Positions 16,472-18,275 of a stretch of 18,275 nt of DNA are shown piece after piece. The DNA is from an uncultured Collinsella sp. (GTDB lineage Bacteria > Actinomycetota > Coriobacteriia > Coriobacteriales > Coriobacteriaceae): assembly GCA_902494715.1 (NCBI GenBank), contig CABUUJ010000043.1, positions 1 to 18,275 on the forward strand, given 5' to 3'. Both the position numbers and the translations under genes were made by a program. Every line of letters begins with the position of its first letter. Position 1 is the first letter of the stretch. The notes under the pieces were generated by a model. The model ran no database searches, was not told the origin of the DNA, and saw nothing but the letters and a program-made list of their open reading frames with translations.

Positions 16472-16870
16472 ATGAGCATAAACGCGATCGAAACGCTGCA
16501 GTTCAACTGCACCACCTGCCCATCCGAGTGCCTCCTGACCGTAGAGGTGGAGCGCGACGCAGACGGCGCTGTGGCAGAGGTGCGCTCCGTGACCGGCAAC
16601 AGCTGCCCGCGCGGCAATACATTCGCGCATAAGGAGCTCACCTGCCCCATGCGCGTGCTCACCACCACCGTAGCCGTATCCGGCGGCGACGAGGCGCTGC
16701 TACCCGTGCGCACGGCCGAAGCTATCCCACTGGCACTTCACGCCCAAGCCATGGACCTCATTCGCGGACTAGTCGTCAAAGCCCCAGTCCGCATGGGCGA
16801 CGTCGTGCTGGAGAACCTCCTCAACACCAACATCAACCTCATCGCCAGCATGGACATCGACCCAGCCTAA
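16472..16870 (+). CDS. DUF1667 family small Cys-rich protein
   Basis: A 132-residue protein that opens MSINAIETLQFNCTTCPSEC, giving C-x2-C-x3-C, followed by NSCPRGNTFA and LTCPMRVLTTTV; five cysteines in the first 60 residues suggest an iron-sulfur or zinc site. This is the DUF1667 pattern, whose members almost always follow a GlpA-like dehydrogenase and an NAD(P)/FAD oxidoreductase, as here, and are taken to be an electron-transfer or assembly partner. The ATG at 16472 lies 4 nt after the upstream stop; AAGG (16466-16469) and GAGGAGG (16456-16462) are available as ribosome sites. A GTG at 16421 in the same frame would overlap the upstream gene and add residues not typical of the family. It ends in NINLIASMDIDPA, giving a normal length for the family. 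Confidence 0.87.
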   Translation: MSINAIETLQFNCTTCPSECLLTVEVERDADGAVAEVRSVTGNSCPRGNTFAHKELTCPMRVLTTTVAVSGGDEALLPVRTAEAIPLALHAQAMDLIRGLVVKAPVRMGDVVLENLLNTNINLIASMDIDPA

Positions 16871-16906
16871 GCAGCTCATTTAGAACGGAGCTTCATCAGC
16901 GTTTGC

Positions 16907-16972
16907 AGTTGCGGTGGAATAGTTCCTGTTTAGGCCATTACCCCGGCAAACAGGAACTATTTCACCGCAACT
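16907..16972. repeat. Palindromic intergenic element, 25-bp stem
   Basis: The arms 16907-16931 (starting AGTTGCGGTGGAATAG) and 16948-16972 are reverse complements except one position; the 16-nt loop is GC-rich. It begins 36 nt after the DUF1667 stop and ends 52 nt before the peptidase ATG. There is no T-run on either strand, so it is not a standard terminator. A single arm of the same sequence occurs at 18138-18162, showing that it is a dispersed family, REP- or MITE-like. It may still end or stabilise the glp transcript. Confidence 0.85.
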
Positions 16973-17024
16973 TATGTGGGGGCGCTTGGGATACCATGGT
17001 GGTACCCTAGCGAAAGGATGTTTC

Positions 17025-18113
17025 ATGGCACATGTCGATGACCAGCGTGTGGCGCGCGTGCTCGATGCGCTCGAGGCTCAGCACCCCGGCGCGCAGCTGC
17101 TCGTAAACGACCCGTGGTCGATTTACTATCTGACCGGCTTTTATGCCGATATGTTCGAGCGTTTTTGCGGCGTGCTGCTCGCACGCGATGCCGAGCCGGT
17201 GATCTTGGTCAACGCCCTGCATCAGCTGCCCGAGTACGACAATGCCCGCGTCGCCTATCACACCGATACCGACGTCGTGACCGACACCATCGCGCGCGAA
17301 ATCGATCCTGCCAAGCCTCTCGGCATCGACACCGTTATGCGCTCCGGCTTTTTGATGCCCCTTATTGATCGTCACGCCGCGAGCGAGTTCTTCCTGGGCG
17401 ACTTTGCCGTCACCGCCGCGCGCACCCACAAGGACGAAGCCGAGCAGGAGCTGATGCGCGCGTCCTCGGCCGCCAACGACGCCGTGATGGCCGACGCAAT
17501 CAAGCTCGTTCACGAGGGCGTGACGGAGCGCGAAATTGCCGACCAGATGCTCGGTCTGTATCGCAAGCACGGCTGCGAGGACTTTAGCTTTCCGCCCATC
17601 GTGAGCTTTGGCGCCAACGCCGGCGACCCTCACCACGAGCCCGACGATACGGTACTCAAGCGCGGCGACGTGGTGCTGTTCGACATTGGCGGACGTCGCC
17701 GCAACTACTGCTCGGACATGACGCGCACGTTCTTTTGGGGCGAGCCGGACGAAGAGACGGCACATATCTACGATATCGTGCGGCGCGCCAACGAGGCCGC
17801 CGAGGCGCTCATCGCACCGGGTGTGCGCATGTGCGACCTGGACCGCGCCGCGCGCGACGTGATTGAGAATGCGGGCTATGGGCAGTACTTTACGCACCGC
17901 CTGGGCCACTCGATCGGTCTGCAGGACCACGAGCCGGGCGACGTCTCGCTCGTCAACGAGCAGGTTGTCGAGCCGGGCATGGCCTTCTCCATCGAGCCGG
18001 GTATCTACCTCCCCGGCCGCACCGGCGTCCGCATCGAGGACCTGGCCCTGGTGACCGAATCCGGCGTCGAGATCCTCAACGCCTACCCCCACGGCCCAGT
18101 CCGCCTAGACTAG
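17025..18113 (+). CDS. M24 metallopeptidase, Xaa-Pro aminopeptidase/dipeptidase
   Basis: A 362-residue cytoplasmic peptidase expected to cleave the bond before proline in short peptides. The N-terminal creatinase-like domain (about 1-130) holds the WSIYYLTGFYADMFERF motif; the pita-bread catalytic domain has all five metal ligands in order: VVLFDIGG and CSDMTRTF (two Asp), HRLGHSIGLQDHE (His), FSIEPGIYLPG (Glu) and VRIEDLALVTE (Glu). FGANAGDPHHEP is the conserved substrate-pocket stretch. The ATG at 17025 has GAAAGGA about 7 nt upstream; a frame-open ATG at 16974 lies against the palindromic element and has no ribosome site. A dyad, TACCA-TGG-TGGTA (16992-17004), lies just upstream and may be regulatory. 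It is monocistronic. PepP and PepQ types cannot be separated by eye. Confidence 0.94.
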   Translation: MAHVDDQRVARVLDALEAQHPGAQLLVNDPWSIYYLTGFYADMFERFCGVLLARDAEPVILVNALHQLPEYDNARVAYHTDTDVVTDTIAREIDPAKPLGIDTVMRSGFLMPLIDRHAASEFFLGDFAVTAARTHKDEAEQELMRASSAANDAVMADAIKLVHEGVTEREIADQMLGLYRKHGCEDFSFPPIVSFGANAGDPHHEPDDTVLKRGDVVLFDIGGRRRNYCSDMTRTFFWGEPDEETAHIYDIVRRANEAAEALIAPGVRMCDLDRAARDVIENAGYGQYFTHRLGHSIGLQDHEPGDVSLVNEQVVEPGMAFSIEPGIYLPGRTGVRIEDLALVTESGVEILNAYPHGPVRLD

Positions 18114-18137
18114 CCCTTACCCAATAGCCCCTCAATA

Positions 18138-18162
18138 AGTTGCGGTGGAATAGATCCTGTTT
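18138..18162 (+). repeat. Single arm of the palindromic intergenic element
   Basis: This 25-nt stretch matches the left arm at 16907-16931 with one substitution (AGATCC for AGTTCC). The opposite arm is not found before the window ends. A short hairpin, TTTGGG/CCCAAA, follows at about 18160-18180 and then the insertion sequence starts. Confidence 0.8.
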
Positions 18163-18187
18163 GGGCTGCTAGAACCCAAAAAGGGGG

Positions 18188-18275
18188 TGCGGACAGAAAG
18201 TTGGACCGCGGGGCGGTCCGGACTGGAGGTTCGCATGTACAGCAGGGAGAAGGTCGAGCTCTTCCTCCTGGCGAC
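18188..18275 (+). mobile_element. Left end of an insertion sequence, probably IS3 family
   Basis: The motif TGCGGACAGAAAGTTGGACC from 18188 resembles the terminal inverted repeat of IS3-like elements (GGACAGAAAGTTGGAC is a recurrent form). It is followed by a tight hairpin, GGACCGC-GGG-GCGGTCC (18203-18219), then a ribosome site and the transposase start. The other end lies outside the window, so neither terminal repeat nor target duplication can be checked. Confidence 0.6.
18235..18275 (+). CDS. Start of an IS transposase gene (OrfA-like), cut by the window end
   Basis: Only 13 codons are visible: MYSREKVELFLLA. The ATG is preceded by TGGAGG at 5 nt spacing. The opening, M-Y-S-x-E followed by a helical stretch, resembles the first helix of the helix-turn-helix OrfA proteins of IS3-family elements, but so short a stretch cannot fix the family. 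Its position just inside the terminal-repeat-like sequence supports the call. Confidence 0.55.
   Translation, partial: MYSREKVELFLLA

Noticed and set aside
16974..17024. Upstream ATG start for the M24 peptidase
   Set aside because: It abuts the end of the palindromic element and has no ribosome site; the ATG at 17025 has GAAAGGA and opens the domain.
17007..18092. Minus-strand open frame of 361 codons
   Set aside because: Antisense shadow of the M24 peptidase gene, which has all metal ligands; no ribosome site or recognisable domain.
18170..18180. TAGAACCCAAA shared with an array gap at 13007-13017
   Set aside because: An 11-nt match without the element or the pitch around it is not enough to link the two regions; noted only as a possible coincidence.

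Overview
The window looks like chromosomal DNA of a gut actinobacterium of the class Coriobacteriia, most likely Collinsella or a close relative. This is an inference from the GC-rich housekeeping genes with GTG/TTG starts, the protein style, and the combination of a polysaccharide locus with a NusG-like antiterminator; no 16S or other marker is present.

Region 1 (about 1-10190, minus strand) is a capsular or exopolysaccharide operon read right to left. It starts with a promoter segment (10053-10174) bounded by a 15-bp perfect inverted repeat, then a leader hairpin, a LoaP/UpxY-type NusG paralogue, a monotopic phosphoglycosyl transferase that starts the repeat unit on undecaprenyl phosphate, a GT4, a polysaccharide pyruvyl transferase, an F420-hydrogenase-beta-like ferredoxin protein, a second GT4, a GT2, a Wzy-type polymerase, a Wzx-type flippase, and the first 67 codons of rfbA (dTDP-glucose synthesis). 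The genes abut or overlap, so this is one long transcript of the kind that needs processive antitermination. The wzx-wzy-GT2 part is clearly AT-richer than the two ends, as expected of an exchanged cassette. A promoter between inverted repeats ahead of an antiterminator is the architecture of the phase-variable capsule promoters of Bacteroides; here it is a candidate.

Region 2 (10190-12728, minus strand) holds tandem hairpin terminators, thrS (a threonyl-tRNA synthetase without the N-terminal TGS domain) with a good promoter and a leader hairpin, and a small membrane protein with a double zinc ribbon.

Region 3 (12729-13616) is a divergent intergenic region filled by the most unusual object in the window: sixteen copies of a 13-nt element, alternating in orientation, placed every 40 bp (two steps of 41) from 12831 to 13445. 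The gaps are diverged but related, so it is neither a CRISPR nor a simple tandem repeat.

Region 4 (13617-16870, plus strand) is a three-gene operon: a GlpA-like FAD dehydrogenase with a C-terminal BFD-type [2Fe-2S] domain, an NAD(P)/FAD oxidoreductase, and a small Cys-rich DUF1667 protein. It is probably an anaerobic glycerol-3-phosphate (or related 2-hydroxyacid) dehydrogenase. Region 5 (16871-18275, plus strand) is an M24 Xaa-Pro peptidase gene flanked by a 25-bp-stem palindromic element upstream and a lone arm of the same element downstream, next to which an insertion sequence (probably IS3 family) begins and runs off the window.
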